39,589 bases of DNA. It comes from CAZBGL01 sp964491375. Its GTDB lineage: Bacteria; Desulfobacterota; Deferrisomatia; Deferrisomatales; Deferrisomataceae. The stretch lies in contig CAZBGL010000132.1 of the NCBI GenBank assembly GCA_964491375.1, positions 1 through 39,589 of the forward strand, read 5' to 3'. Positions 16,589-24,081 of the stretch are shown here, piece by piece. The notes under the pieces are model-generated. The model ran no database searches. It was given only the letters and a program-made list of their open reading frames with translations, and was not told where the DNA came from. The position numbers and the translations under genes were made by a program. How positions within the stretch are numbered: the first letter of the stretch is position 1; the number at the start of each line of letters is the position of its first letter.

Positions 16589-16871
16589 AGCCCGGCCACG
16601 TCGTCCCCTCAGAGCGCGCCGGCGCCGGCCGAGGCCTCGTGATTCGGCCTACCTACCCCCTGGACGGGGCTCAAGGCGGGCGCAACAAGGGAGGCGCCCT
16701 GCCGGTGCTCGCGGGTTGCCACGGGGCCGAACCGGTGCCACAGTAGCCCCCGTCCGAACGGGGGCTTCGGGCCTTCCGGCCAGGCGGCAAGCCGGCATTC
16801 TCCAACCGTCGTCGCCACGACGGCCGGCGGACCGCCCGTGACGCTCACCGGCATGCTGGAGGGAGCCGATC
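16589..16871 (+). other. structured-looking leader upstream of the dehydrogenase gene
   Basis: No gene is seen. The sequence contains several inverted repeats; the clearest is GCCCCCGT (16746-16753) with ACGGGGGC (16758-16765) around CCGA, an 8 bp stem and tetraloop. Nearby GGCCTTCCGGCC and CGGCAAGCCGGC are also self-complementary. It may be a regulatory RNA leader of the gene at 16872, but I could not match it to a known riboswitch class. The stem has no T-run after it. Confidence 0.35.
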
Positions 16872-17876
16872 GTGGAACGCGTGTTCGTGACCCGGCGCAT
16901 TCCCCGGGAGGGGCTCGCACGCCTCCAACGGGACTGTGCCGTGGACGTATGGGAGGACGAGCTACCCCCGCCGCCGGCGGCCCTGCGCGAGCGCATCCGG
17001 GGCGCGGCAGGGCTCTTGTGCCTCCTGACCGACGTCGTGGACGAGCACCTCCTGCAAGCCGCCGGCCCGGGGCTCCGCGTGATCAGTCAGATGGCCGTGG
17101 GCGTGGACAACATCGACCTCGCCGCGTGCACCCGCCGGGGCATCCCGGTGGGGCACACCCCGGGGGTGCTCACCGAGACCACGGCCGACCTGGCCGTGGC
17201 CCTCCTCTTGGCCGCGGCCCGGCGGCTGCCCGAAGCCCAGGCCGCCGTGAGAGCCGGGGATTGGGTCACCTGGAGGCCCCTGTGGCTCGCGGGCCACGAC
17301 GTGCACGGCGCCACCGTGGGCATCGTGGGCCTGGGCCGCATCGGCCGGGCCGTGGCGCGCCGGCTTCGGGGATTCGGGTGCTCCATCCTCTACACCGGCC
17401 CGCGCCCGGTCCCGGAGGCCCGTGAGGTGGACGCCCGGTTCGTGGACCTGGAGGAACTGCTCGCCGTGAGCGACTTCGTCACCCTCCACTGCCCGCTGAC
17501 GCCCCGGACCCGGCACCTGATCGACGAGCGCGCCCTGGCCCGGATGAAGCCCACGGCCATCCTGGTGAACACGAGCCGGGGTGCGGTCGTGGACCCCGAA
17601 GCCCTCTACAGGGCCCTGGCCGCGGGCCGGATCGCGGGCGCGGCCCTGGACGTGACCGACCCCGAGCCCCTGCCGCCCGACCACCCCCTCCTTGCGCTCC
17701 CGAACTGCCTGGTCGTGCCCCACATCGGAAGCGCCTCGGTGGCCACGCGCACCCGCATGGCGGTCATGGCGGCCGAGAACCTCCTGGCGGGCCTCCGCGG
17801 GGAGCCGCTTCCCCATTGCGCGAACCCCGAGGTGTATTCGCGGCGAGACGGGGATCCGCGAGGCCCCGTGACGTGA
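16872..17876 (+). CDS. D-isomer 2-hydroxyacid dehydrogenase, glyoxylate/hydroxypyruvate reductase-like
   Basis: 334 aa from GTG at 16872 with GGAGGGAG about 6 nt upstream. The NAD(P) Rossmann motif is GLGRIG (153-158). The catalytic triad of the family is complete: R236 in NTSRGAVVD, E265 in DPEPLPPD and H284 in VVPHIGSAS. The segment ILYTGPRPVPEA after the second beta strand resembles the NADPH-selective loop of GRHPR-type enzymes more than SerA, and no ACT or regulatory domain is present, so phosphoglycerate dehydrogenase is unlikely. Expected reaction: NAD(P)H-dependent reduction of glyoxylate or hydroxypyruvate to glycolate or D-glycerate, in the cytosol. It stands alone between a structured leader and the tRNA terminator. 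Exact substrate cannot be read from sequence. Confidence 0.88.
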   Translation: MERVFVTRRIPREGLARLQRDCAVDVWEDELPPPPAALRERIRGAAGLLCLLTDVVDEHLLQAAGPGLRVISQMAVGVDNIDLAACTRRGIPVGHTPGVLTETTADLAVALLLAAARRLPEAQAAVRAGDWVTWRPLWLAGHDVHGATVGIVGLGRIGRAVARRLRGFGCSILYTGPRPVPEAREVDARFVDLEELLAVSDFVTLHCPLTPRTRHLIDERALARMKPTAILVNTSRGAVVDPEALYRALAAGRIAGAALDVTDPEPLPPDHPLLALPNCLVVPHIGSASVATRTRMAVMAAENLLAGLRGEPLPHCANPEVYSRRDGDPRGPVT

Positions 17877-18008
17877 TACGGCCCCGCCGCCGCAACCTCG
17901 GGGCATGCGGACCGCAGCGTTCCCGCTGTGGAGGCCCTTCCCCGAAGGGAGGGGGGCAAGCCTCCCAGCGCTCACGAATCCGCTACTGTGACTGCAACTG
18001 TGAGGTCC

Positions 18009-18048
18009 AAAACGACGAAAGGGCCCACGGGGTGTACCCGTAGGCCCT
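18009..18048 (-). terminator. intrinsic terminator after tRNA-Ala
   Basis: On the minus strand AGGGCC-T-ACGGG and CCCGT-G-GGCCCT form an 11 bp stem with one mismatch (plus-strand arms 18020-18031 and 18037-18048). It is followed by the T-rich tail TTTCGTCGTTTT. It begins 9 nt after the tRNA CCA end. Read in the plus direction there is no T-run, so it serves the tRNA rather than the dehydrogenase gene. Confidence 0.75.
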
Positions 18049-18056
18049 CGATTCCG

Positions 18057-18132
18057 TGGTGGAGCCGAGCGGGGTCGAACCGCCGACCTCCTGAATGCCA
18101 TTCAGGCGCTCTCCCAGCTGAGCTACGGCCCC
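18057..18132 (-). tRNA. tRNA-Ala (anticodon GGC)
   Basis: A 76 nt cloverleaf on the minus strand. The acceptor stem GGGGCCG pairs with CGGCTCC (one G-U), the D arm is TAGCTCAGCTGGGAGAGC, and the anticodon stem CCTGA/TCAGG encloses ATGGCAT, giving anticodon GGC (reads GCC and GCU). The T arm GGCGGTTCGACCCCGC has the GTTCGA loop, and the 3' ACCA is encoded. It is a single tRNA gene with its own terminator. I see no integrase or attachment-site duplication next to it. Confidence 0.97.
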
Positions 18133-18171
18133 ACGAAGATCAAAAATGTATAACAGACCCTCCGCAGGGCG

Positions 18172-18927
18172 TCAAGGCCGTTCGCCGCCGCCCCCCGGCT
18201 CCCAGGTTGCCAGCAACCCCAGCAGACCGGTGAGGTCCTGCACGCGGTTCCGGGCGAAGGGAGCCGTGCCCTCCCGGTCCACCAGCACGGCCCGCAGCCC
18301 CGCCGCCCGGGCCCCCAGCACGTCCTCCCGGTACAGGTCCCCCGCGTGGACCACCCGGTCCGGCCGCACGCCCATGCGGCGCACCGCCTCGAGAAAGATG
18401 CTCGGATCCGGCTTCTCGGCCCCGAACTCGGCCGACACCAGCACGAACCGGAACCGCCCGGCCAACCCGAGCCCCTCCAGTACGTCCCTCAGGCGGCTGT
18501 CCCAGTTGGACACCACGGCCACCGGGATCCCCCGCGCCGCGAGCGCATCGAGGCACTCCAGCGCGTCCGGGAACACCTCCCACGGCTCGGGCCGGGCAAA
18601 CGTCTGGTAGAGATCGTCGAAAAACGCCGCGAACCGGCGAGGGGGCATCCCGTCCAGCCCGCACCGGCGGAGCACCTCGCGCACGAGCCCCTGCCACCAG
18701 GCCCGTTCCCGTTCGGGGGAGTGGGGCCGGGACACCCCGGTCAGGAACCCCGGCCGCCGCTCCTGGAAGACCTGCCGGAAGGCCCGGTCCAGGGCCGCGC
18801 CGTCCGCACGCAGCCCGTGGCGCCGGGCCACCGCGGCATACACCTCCCCCACCGATCCCCGGACCCGGATCAACGTGTTGCCCGCATCCAGGAGCACCGC
18901 CTGCACGGGAAAATCCCGGTTCGACAT
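18172..18927 (-). CDS. HAD-superfamily protein, HDHD3/REG-2-like, with altered motif I
   Basis: 251 aa from ATG at 18927 (AAGGG about 8 nt upstream; an in-frame TTG two codons earlier is less likely). HAD motifs: motif I D14-A-G16-N-T18, where the second acidic residue of DXD is Gly; motif II S140-NWD; motif III K172 (GAEKPDPSIF); motif IV D197/D202 (HAGDLYREDVLGA). The helical cap (about 20-120) is of the C1 type. The nucleophile is kept but the general acid/base aspartate is missing, as in the HDHD3/REG-2 branch, so phosphatase activity may be weak or altered. It is divergent from the CO operon across a 78 bp gap. Substrate unknown. Confidence 0.85.
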   Translation of the reverse strand: MSNRDFPVQAVLLDAGNTLIRVRGSVGEVYAAVARRHGLRADGAALDRAFRQVFQERRPGFLTGVSRPHSPERERAWWQGLVREVLRRCGLDGMPPRRFAAFFDDLYQTFARPEPWEVFPDALECLDALAARGIPVAVVSNWDSRLRDVLEGLGLAGRFRFVLVSAEFGAEKPDPSIFLEAVRRMGVRPDRVVHAGDLYREDVLGARAAGLRAVLVDREGTAPFARNRVQDLTGLLGLLATWEPGGGGERP

Positions 18928-19005
18928 GGACAACCCTTGTCAAACGATGTTTTACATGATAGCCTGCCCGCGTTCCTACCCTAGCACGCCTGGAAGGGGG
19001 ACACC
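18928..19005. promoter_or_regulatory. divergent promoter region of the CO operon with two short palindromes
   Basis: Toward the HAD gene, TATCAT on the minus strand (18961-18956) is a good -10. Toward the CO operon, TTGTCA (18937-18942) and TAGCCT (18960-18965) are 17 nt apart. Two small inverted repeats overlap these: GACAACCCTTGTC (18929-18941) and ATGTTTTACAT (18947-18957), which could be regulator half-sites. No clear CooA (TGTCA-N6-CGACA) or FNR (TTGAT-N4-ATCAA) site is present. Confidence 0.4.
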
Positions 19006-20298
19006 ATGCGCTACGCCGTGGTGGGAGCGAGCGCCGCCGGCCTGGCGGCCGCCGAGGGCGTACTGGAGGTCGATCCTTCGGCCGAGGTGACCCTGATCAC
19101 CGAGGAACCCCACGGCCCCTACAGCCGTCCCCTGATTTCGTACTGGCTCTCCGGCGAAACCCCGGAGGCCTTCTTCCCCCTACCCTCTTCGGTACTCGAC
19201 CGGGTGGAACTGCGCACCGAGGCCCGGGTGGAGGCCGTGGATCCGCAGGGCCGGACGCTCCGGCTGGCCGGCGGCGGGACCCTCCGGTACGACCGGCTCC
19301 TCCTGGCCACGGGCGTGCACCCCAACCCGCTGGGCCTCCCGGGCGAGGGGGCCGAAAACGTGGTCTCCTTCTACTTCCGGGACGACGCGGACCGCATGGA
19401 CCGGGAGATCGGGCGGGGGGCCCGGCGGGCCCTCGTGCTGGGCGGGGGGCTGATCGGCGTCAAGGCCGCCCACGCGCTGGCCCGGCGGGGCGTGGAGGTG
19501 ACCGTGTGCATCGGCTCGGCCCACCCCCTGTCCCAGGTGGTGGACGCGCGCGCCGGGGGCCTGGTGGGGGCGGCCCTGGAGGCCGAGGGCATCGACGTGC
19601 GCACCGGACACCGCCCCGTGGCCCTGGAGGTCCGCAACGGCCGGGTGGAGGCCGTGCGCTTTGAACCGCCGGGCACGACGCTTCCGTGCGACCTGGTGGT
19701 GCGGGCCAAGGGGGTCGCCCCGCGGGTGGAACTGCTCCAGGAGCTGGGTGTGGGCGGGCCCGACGGAATCCCGGTGGACCGCCACCTGCGCGCACCCCTT
19801 CCGGGGGTGTGGGCGGCCGGGGACGTGGCCCTGGCCCATGACGTGGCGTGGGGGGAGCCACGGCCCGCGGCCATCTGGCCGAGGGCGGTGGAGCAGGGCC
19901 GGGTGGCCGGCCGGAACATGGCCGGTGCGGCCGAGCCCTACGGCGGGAGCCTGGCAACGAACGCGCTCAAGGTGGGGGACCTGTACCTGGTGAGCGCCGG
20001 GGTCACCCGCCCGCCCCCGGGCGGCGGGTTCCGGACGATGGAGGCGTTCGAGCCCTCGGCCGGCACCTACCGGAAGGTGGTGCTGCGGAACGACCGCATC
20101 GTGGGCGCGATCGTGGCCGGGCCGGAGGGAGAACGGGGCGGCCCGGACCGGGCGGGCGTGCTCGTGTGGGCCATCCGGCGGGGCCTGGGGCTTGCCGACC
20201 TTCCGTTCGACCCCCTGCGGGATCCCATCGACTGGAGCGGGTTCGCCTTTCCGACGACAACGCGACACGCCAGCGAACCACAGGGAGAGCAGCCATGA
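19006..20298 (+). CDS. FAD/NAD(P)-dependent oxidoreductase of the CO dehydrogenase operon (FNOR type)
   Basis: 430 aa from ATG at 19006, with AAGGGGG about 6 nt upstream. It has the two-dinucleotide fold of pyridine-nucleotide-disulfide oxidoreductases: FAD motif GASAAG (7-12), NAD(P) motif GGGLIG (146-151) and second FAD motif VWAAGDVA (271-273). There is no CXXC redox pair and no peroxidase-type Cys near residue 42; PYSRPLISYW is there instead, as in nitrite-reductase-like and rubredoxin-reductase-like members. So it should pass electrons between an iron-sulfur protein and NAD(P)+. It overlaps the CooF gene by 4 nt (ATGA). FAD/NAD oxidoreductases beside cooF-cooS are known in Geobacter-like CODH clusters and are thought to couple CO oxidation to NAD(P)+ reduction. 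Which cofactor it uses is not clear. Confidence 0.88.
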   Translation: MRYAVVGASAAGLAAAEGVLEVDPSAEVTLITEEPHGPYSRPLISYWLSGETPEAFFPLPSSVLDRVELRTEARVEAVDPQGRTLRLAGGGTLRYDRLLLATGVHPNPLGLPGEGAENVVSFYFRDDADRMDREIGRGARRALVLGGGLIGVKAAHALARRGVEVTVCIGSAHPLSQVVDARAGGLVGAALEAEGIDVRTGHRPVALEVRNGRVEAVRFEPPGTTLPCDLVVRAKGVAPRVELLQELGVGGPDGIPVDRHLRAPLPGVWAAGDVALAHDVAWGEPRPAAIWPRAVEQGRVAGRNMAGAAEPYGGSLATNALKVGDLYLVSAGVTRPPPGGGFRTMEAFEPSAGTYRKVVLRNDRIVGAIVAGPEGERGGPDRAGVLVWAIRRGLGLADLPFDPLRDPIDWSGFAFPTTTRHASEPQGEQP

Positions 20299-20906
20299 AC
20301 ACCGTGGTCGTGCGTCCCGAACGGTGCGTGGGCTGCATGCAGTGCATGGCAGCCTGCGCCACAGCCCATTCCAGGAGCAAGGACCTGTACGGGGCCCTGT
20401 TCGAGGAACCCCGCACCGCTCCCCGGATCTTCGTGGGCCCGGGGCCGGGGAACTTCGCCTTTCCCAACAAGTGCCGGCACTGCGACCCGGCGCCGTGCAT
20501 GACCGCGTGCATGACTCGCGCCATCGTGCGGGACGGGCCCACCGGCGCGGTGGTGGTGGATCCGTCCCGGTGCATCAACTGCGGGATGTGCGCCATGGCC
20601 TGCCCCTTTGGGGTGATCCGGTACCGCGCCGACTGGCGGGTGCCGGGCCGCACCGTGGCCGTGAAGTGCGACAACTGCGTGGAACGCCAGAAAGACGGCC
20701 GTGTGCCCGCCTGCGTGGAGACCTGTTTCGCAGGAGCCCTGGTGTTCGGCGACCCCAATGAACTGCTCCGGGAGGAGACCCGGCGGATCGCCCGCCAGGT
20801 GAGCCTGGGGCTCCGGGAGACCCCGATGCCGGCACCCGAACCCGAGGCGGTGGCGCTGTGGCGCGCCCTGGGGGATTCGGCCGCTGCGGTGGCCCCCCGG
20901 GGCTGA
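20295..20906 (+). CDS. cooF: CooF-like electron-transfer ferredoxin, four [4Fe-4S] clusters
   Basis: 203 aa from ATG at 20295, overlapping the oxidoreductase stop. Sixteen cysteines fall in four groups: 11/14/17/21, 60/63/68/72, 93/96/99/103 and 125/128/140/144, the pattern of the CooF/HycB/DmsB polyferredoxin family. There is no twin-arginine or Sec signal, consistent with a cytosolic partner of CooS. It should accept electrons from the CooS B/D clusters and deliver them to the flavoprotein encoded just upstream. A hydrogenase route (CooLXUH) is not supported, since no hydrogenase genes are nearby. CooS starts 51 bp downstream. Confidence 0.9.
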   Translation: MNTVVVRPERCVGCMQCMAACATAHSRSKDLYGALFEEPRTAPRIFVGPGPGNFAFPNKCRHCDPAPCMTACMTRAIVRDGPTGAVVVDPSRCINCGMCAMACPFGVIRYRADWRVPGRTVAVKCDNCVERQKDGRVPACVETCFAGALVFGDPNELLREETRRIARQVSLGLRETPMPAPEPEAVALWRALGDSAAAVAPRG

Positions 20907-20957
20907 GACCCCGTGCCCGTCCGAGGAACCCCAGAACCGAGCCGAGGAGGTTTTGTC

Positions 20958-22838
20958 ATGGCCGTCCAGCCCAAAGACGCGCTGTCCATCACGCAGGATG
21001 CGCCGACCATTCTGGAAAAGGCCCGCCGGGACGGCGTTCAGACCGTGTGGGACCGGTACGAGGCCCAGCAGCCCAAGTGCGGATACTGTGAACTCGGGCT
21101 CTCGTGCCGCATCTGCACCATGGGGCCGTGCCGGATCGACCCGTTCGGCGAGGGCCCCCAACAGGGGGTGTGCGGTGCGGATGCGGACATCATGGTGGCC
21201 CGCAACCTGGGCCGGATGATCGCGGCCGGGTCGGCCAGCCACTCGGACCATGGCCGGGACCTGGTGGAAACCCTGCTGGCCATCGGCGAGGGCCGCGCCC
21301 GGGGCTACGGGATCGCGGACGAGGGCAAGCTCCGGGCCCTGGCCCGGGAGTACGGCGTCCAGGAGGACGGAAGGGACGCCCTGGAGGTGGCCCGGGACCT
21401 GGCGAACGCCATGCTCGAGGAATTCGGCATGAAGAAGGGCCGCCTCCAGTTCGTGAACCGCATGCCCAGGAGCCGCGTGGAAACGTGGGAGCGGCTCGGG
21501 ATCGCGCCCCGGGGCATCGACTGGGAGGTGACCGAGATGATGCACCGCACCCACATGGGTGTGGACAACGACTACGTGAACCTCCTCCTCCACGGGTTCC
21601 GCACGGCCCTGGCCGACGGGCTGGGAGGGTCCATGATCGGCACGGAACTGTCGGACGTGATCTTCGGGGTGCCCAAACCGGCCACGTCCGAGGTGAACCT
21701 GGGCGTGCTGGACGCGTCCAAGGTGAACATCCTGCTCCACGGCCACAACCCCATCGTGTCCGAGATGATCGCGCGGGCCGCCGAGGACCCGGAGCTCCTG
21801 GCCCTGGCCGAGAAGGTGGGCGCCCGGGGCATCAACCTGGCGGGGCTCTGCTGCACGGGCAACGAGCTGCTCATGCGGAAGGGCATCCCCATGGCGGGCA
21901 ACCACCTGATGACCGAGTTGGTGCTCGTCACGGGCGCGGTGGACATGATGATCGTGGACTACCAGTGCATCATGCCGGCCCTGCCACGCATCGCGGCCTG
22001 TTACCACACGAAGTTCGTGTCCACCAGCCCCAAGGCCAAGTTCCCGGGGGCCGAGCACCGGGAGTTCACGCCGGAGAACGCCGAGGAGCTGGCCCGGGAG
22101 GTGGTGCGCGAGGCCGTGGAGAACTTTTCGAACCGGAAACCAGGGGAGGTGTCCGTGCCGGGAGAGCCGGTGCGCCAGACGACCGGGTTCAGCGTGGAGG
22201 CCGTGCTCGAGGCGTTGGGCGGGACACCCAAGCCCCTGATCGACGCCATCGCCGCCGGCAAGATCCGGGGGGCGGTGGGCGTGGTGGGATGCAACAACCC
22301 CCGGGTGAGGCACGACATGGGCCACGTGGTACTCACCCAGAAGCTCATCGAGAACGACGTGCTCGTGCTGGACACCGGGTGCGCGGCCGTGGCCAACGCC
22401 AAGGCCGGGCTCAAGGTGCCCGAGGCGGCGGAACGGGCAGGGGCGGGTCTGCGGGAGGTGTGCCGGAGCCTGGGGATCCCGCCCGTGCTCCACACCGGCT
22501 CGTGCGTGGACAACACCCGCATCCTGCACCTGGCCGCGGCCCTGGCGAACGAGCTCGGCGTGGACACGGCCCAGCTTCCGCTGGCCGGTGCCGCGCCGGA
22601 GTGGTACTCCGAGAAGGCCGTGGCCATCGCCTTCTACGTGGTGGCCTGCGGGATCACCACCTTCCTGGGGGTGGTCCCCCCCATCCTGGGCTCGCCGAAC
22701 ATCGTGGAGCTGGCCACCGAGGGGCTCAGGGACGTGGTGGGGGCCACGTTCGTCGTGGAGCCCGACCCAAAGAAGTGCGCGGAGGCCATCGTGGCCCACA
22801 TCGACGACAAGCGGAAGGGCCTGGGCCTCCCGGTGTGA
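20958..22838 (+). CDS. cooS: anaerobic Ni-Fe-S carbon monoxide dehydrogenase catalytic subunit
   Basis: 626 aa from ATG at 20958 with GAGGAGG 7 nt upstream; CooS proteins are about 620-640 aa. It catalyses CO + H2O to CO2 + 2H+ + 2e-. C-cluster (Ni-Fe4S4) ligands are all recognisable: His in LLHGHNP (261-263), C298 in GLCCTGNE, and the cysteines in DYQCIMP, VVGCNNPR, LDTGCAAVA and VACGITTF. B-cluster cysteines are C50, C53, C58 and C72. The D-cluster at the dimer interface is unusual: C41 and C44 form CX2C, and the usual second ligand position is S49, as in the D. vulgaris CODH, where a [2Fe-2S] D-cluster is reported. No acetyl-CoA synthase or CooC insertion protein is encoded nearby, so this is a monofunctional, probably NAD(P)-linked CODH. 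Confidence 0.96.
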   Translation: MAVQPKDALSITQDAPTILEKARRDGVQTVWDRYEAQQPKCGYCELGLSCRICTMGPCRIDPFGEGPQQGVCGADADIMVARNLGRMIAAGSASHSDHGRDLVETLLAIGEGRARGYGIADEGKLRALAREYGVQEDGRDALEVARDLANAMLEEFGMKKGRLQFVNRMPRSRVETWERLGIAPRGIDWEVTEMMHRTHMGVDNDYVNLLLHGFRTALADGLGGSMIGTELSDVIFGVPKPATSEVNLGVLDASKVNILLHGHNPIVSEMIARAAEDPELLALAEKVGARGINLAGLCCTGNELLMRKGIPMAGNHLMTELVLVTGAVDMMIVDYQCIMPALPRIAACYHTKFVSTSPKAKFPGAEHREFTPENAEELAREVVREAVENFSNRKPGEVSVPGEPVRQTTGFSVEAVLEALGGTPKPLIDAIAAGKIRGAVGVVGCNNPRVRHDMGHVVLTQKLIENDVLVLDTGCAAVANAKAGLKVPEAAERAGAGLREVCRSLGIPPVLHTGSCVDNTRILHLAAALANELGVDTAQLPLAGAAPEWYSEKAVAIAFYVVACGITTFLGVVPPILGSPNIVELATEGLRDVVGATFVVEPDPKKCAEAIVAHIDDKRKGLGLPV

Positions 22839-22851
22839 TCCGGCGCCCTCC

Positions 22852-22893
22852 GGCCCCGCGCGCCCCGGCGGCCGCGCGCCCCGGGGCTCTTTT
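22852..22893 (+). terminator. intrinsic terminator of the CO operon
   Basis: GCCCCG-CGCGC (22853-22863) pairs with GCGCG (22074 is not used; arm at 22874-22878) and CGGGGC (22882-22887) with a short CCC bulge, followed directly by TCTTTT. It lies 14 nt after the cooS stop. Very stable GC stem plus a T-run on the plus strand. Confidence 0.8.
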
Positions 22894-23124
22894 GCGCCCG
22901 CCTTCGGCCACCCCCTTGGCTTTCGGCGAACAGGTCCGGGCCCAGGGGCCTGGGCGCTCCCTTTCGATGAGGCCGCGCCACGGGAAACCCCGGGCCCATC
23001 CCCTTCCGGTCGGGGGGAGGCCGCCTCGCTTCGACGGCCGGGTGCGGGGGGCCCCTTGACAGGGCGGAAGGGCGCACCTACGGTTACTGCTCCGATTCCG
23101 TGCGCCCGAAAACGGGGACGGTCC
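22894..23124 (+). promoter_or_regulatory. ribF-aroE-pil run: candidate promoter
   Basis: A perfect -35 TTGACA (23056-23061) is followed after 17 nt by TACGGT (23079-23084). This would start transcription near 23091, about 34 nt before the ribF start. The rest of the region (22894-23050) is GC-rich, with no gene seen. Confidence 0.6.
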
Positions 23125-24081
23125 ATGCGCGTCATCGAGCACAGCCAGCTCGCCCCCGGATTCCTCCCGGCATCCGTGGCCACGATCGGCAACTTCGACG
23201 GGGTCCACCTCGGCCACCGGGCCCTGATCGGCCGGGTGGTGGCCCGGGCCCGGGAGATGGGGGCGGTGTCGGTGGTGTACACGTTCCACCCCCATCCCTT
23301 GAAGATCCTGAACCCCTCGTCCTGCCCGCCCTCGCTCACCTCGTTCGACGACCGGGTGGCCCGGATCGGGGAACTGGGGGTGGACGTGCTCGTGTGGGCG
23401 CGCTTCGACCGGGAGTACGCGGCCCAGGAGCCCGAGGCCTTCGTGCGGGACACCCTGGTTGAGGCCCTGGGCGTGCGCGAGGTGTGGGTGGGGCCGGACT
23501 TCGGGTTCGGCCGGGACCGCAGGGGCTCCATCGCTCTGCTGGAACGCCTGGGCCGCGCGCACGGGTTCCGGGTGCGCGTGCTCCCGGCGCACACCCTGGG
23601 CGACGAGGTGGTGAGCTCCACCCGGATCCGGCGGGCCGTGGCCTCGGCCGACTTCGGAACGGCCGCGCGCCTGCTGGGTCGGCCCTACACCCTGCACGGG
23701 CCGGTGGTGCACGGGGCCTCCCGGGGCCGCAGGCTCGGGTTTCCCACGGCCAACGTGCTGGTGCGCGAGGAGTGCCTTCCGCCGCCGGGGGTGTACGCGG
23801 CGCGCGCGCGGGTGGGCCAAACCCTCCACGGCGCGGCGCTCAACGTGGGCCCCAACCCCACCTTCGGCGGGTCCAGCACCGGGGTGGAGGCGTACCTGTT
23901 GGACTTCTCCGGAGACCTGTACGGCAGGGAGGTCGAGATCGAGCCGGTGGCGCGCATCCGCGGCGAGATCGCCTTCCGGGACGCGTCGGACCTGGTGCGA
24001 CAGATCCGGGACGACGTGGCCCGCGTCCGGGCGATCCTGGGGAAGGAGGAGGCTGCGGAACCCGCCCGAGCCGCCCCATGA
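23125..24081 (+). CDS. ribF: bifunctional riboflavin kinase / FAD synthetase
   Basis: 318 aa from ATG at 23125 (GGGGAC upstream; the longer open frame upstream crosses the terminator and is not used). The N-terminal FMN adenylyltransferase domain has the nucleotidyltransferase motif GNFDGVHLGH (22-31) and SSTRIR (164-169). The C-terminal riboflavin kinase domain has GFPTAN (205-210) and NVGPNPTFGG. It makes FMN from riboflavin and ATP, then FAD from FMN and ATP, in the cytosol. Length is standard. It overlaps aroE by 4 nt (ATGA) and heads the co-directional run into the pil genes. Confidence 0.96.
   Translation: MRVIEHSQLAPGFLPASVATIGNFDGVHLGHRALIGRVVARAREMGAVSVVYTFHPHPLKILNPSSCPPSLTSFDDRVARIGELGVDVLVWARFDREYAAQEPEAFVRDTLVEALGVREVWVGPDFGFGRDRRGSIALLERLGRAHGFRVRVLPAHTLGDEVVSSTRIRRAVASADFGTAARLLGRPYTLHGPVVHGASRGRRLGFPTANVLVREECLPPPGVYAARARVGQTLHGAALNVGPNPTFGGSSTGVEAYLLDFSGDLYGREVEIEPVARIRGEIAFRDASDLVRQIRDDVARVRAILGKEEAAEPARAAP

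Noticed and set aside
16640..16860. Cobalamin-type riboswitch, suggested by GCCACAGTAGC and GGGAG
   Set aside because: The B12 box and the surrounding core elements are not present in the right order; other classes I tried by eye also failed.
18057..18132. tRNA-Ala as an integration site for a genomic island
   Set aside because: No integrase gene and no duplicated tRNA 3' end is visible in the window.
18928..19005. CooA or FNR binding site for the CO operon
   Set aside because: Neither TGTCA-N6-CGACA nor TTGAT-N4-ATCAA is found; only unrelated short palindromes are seen.
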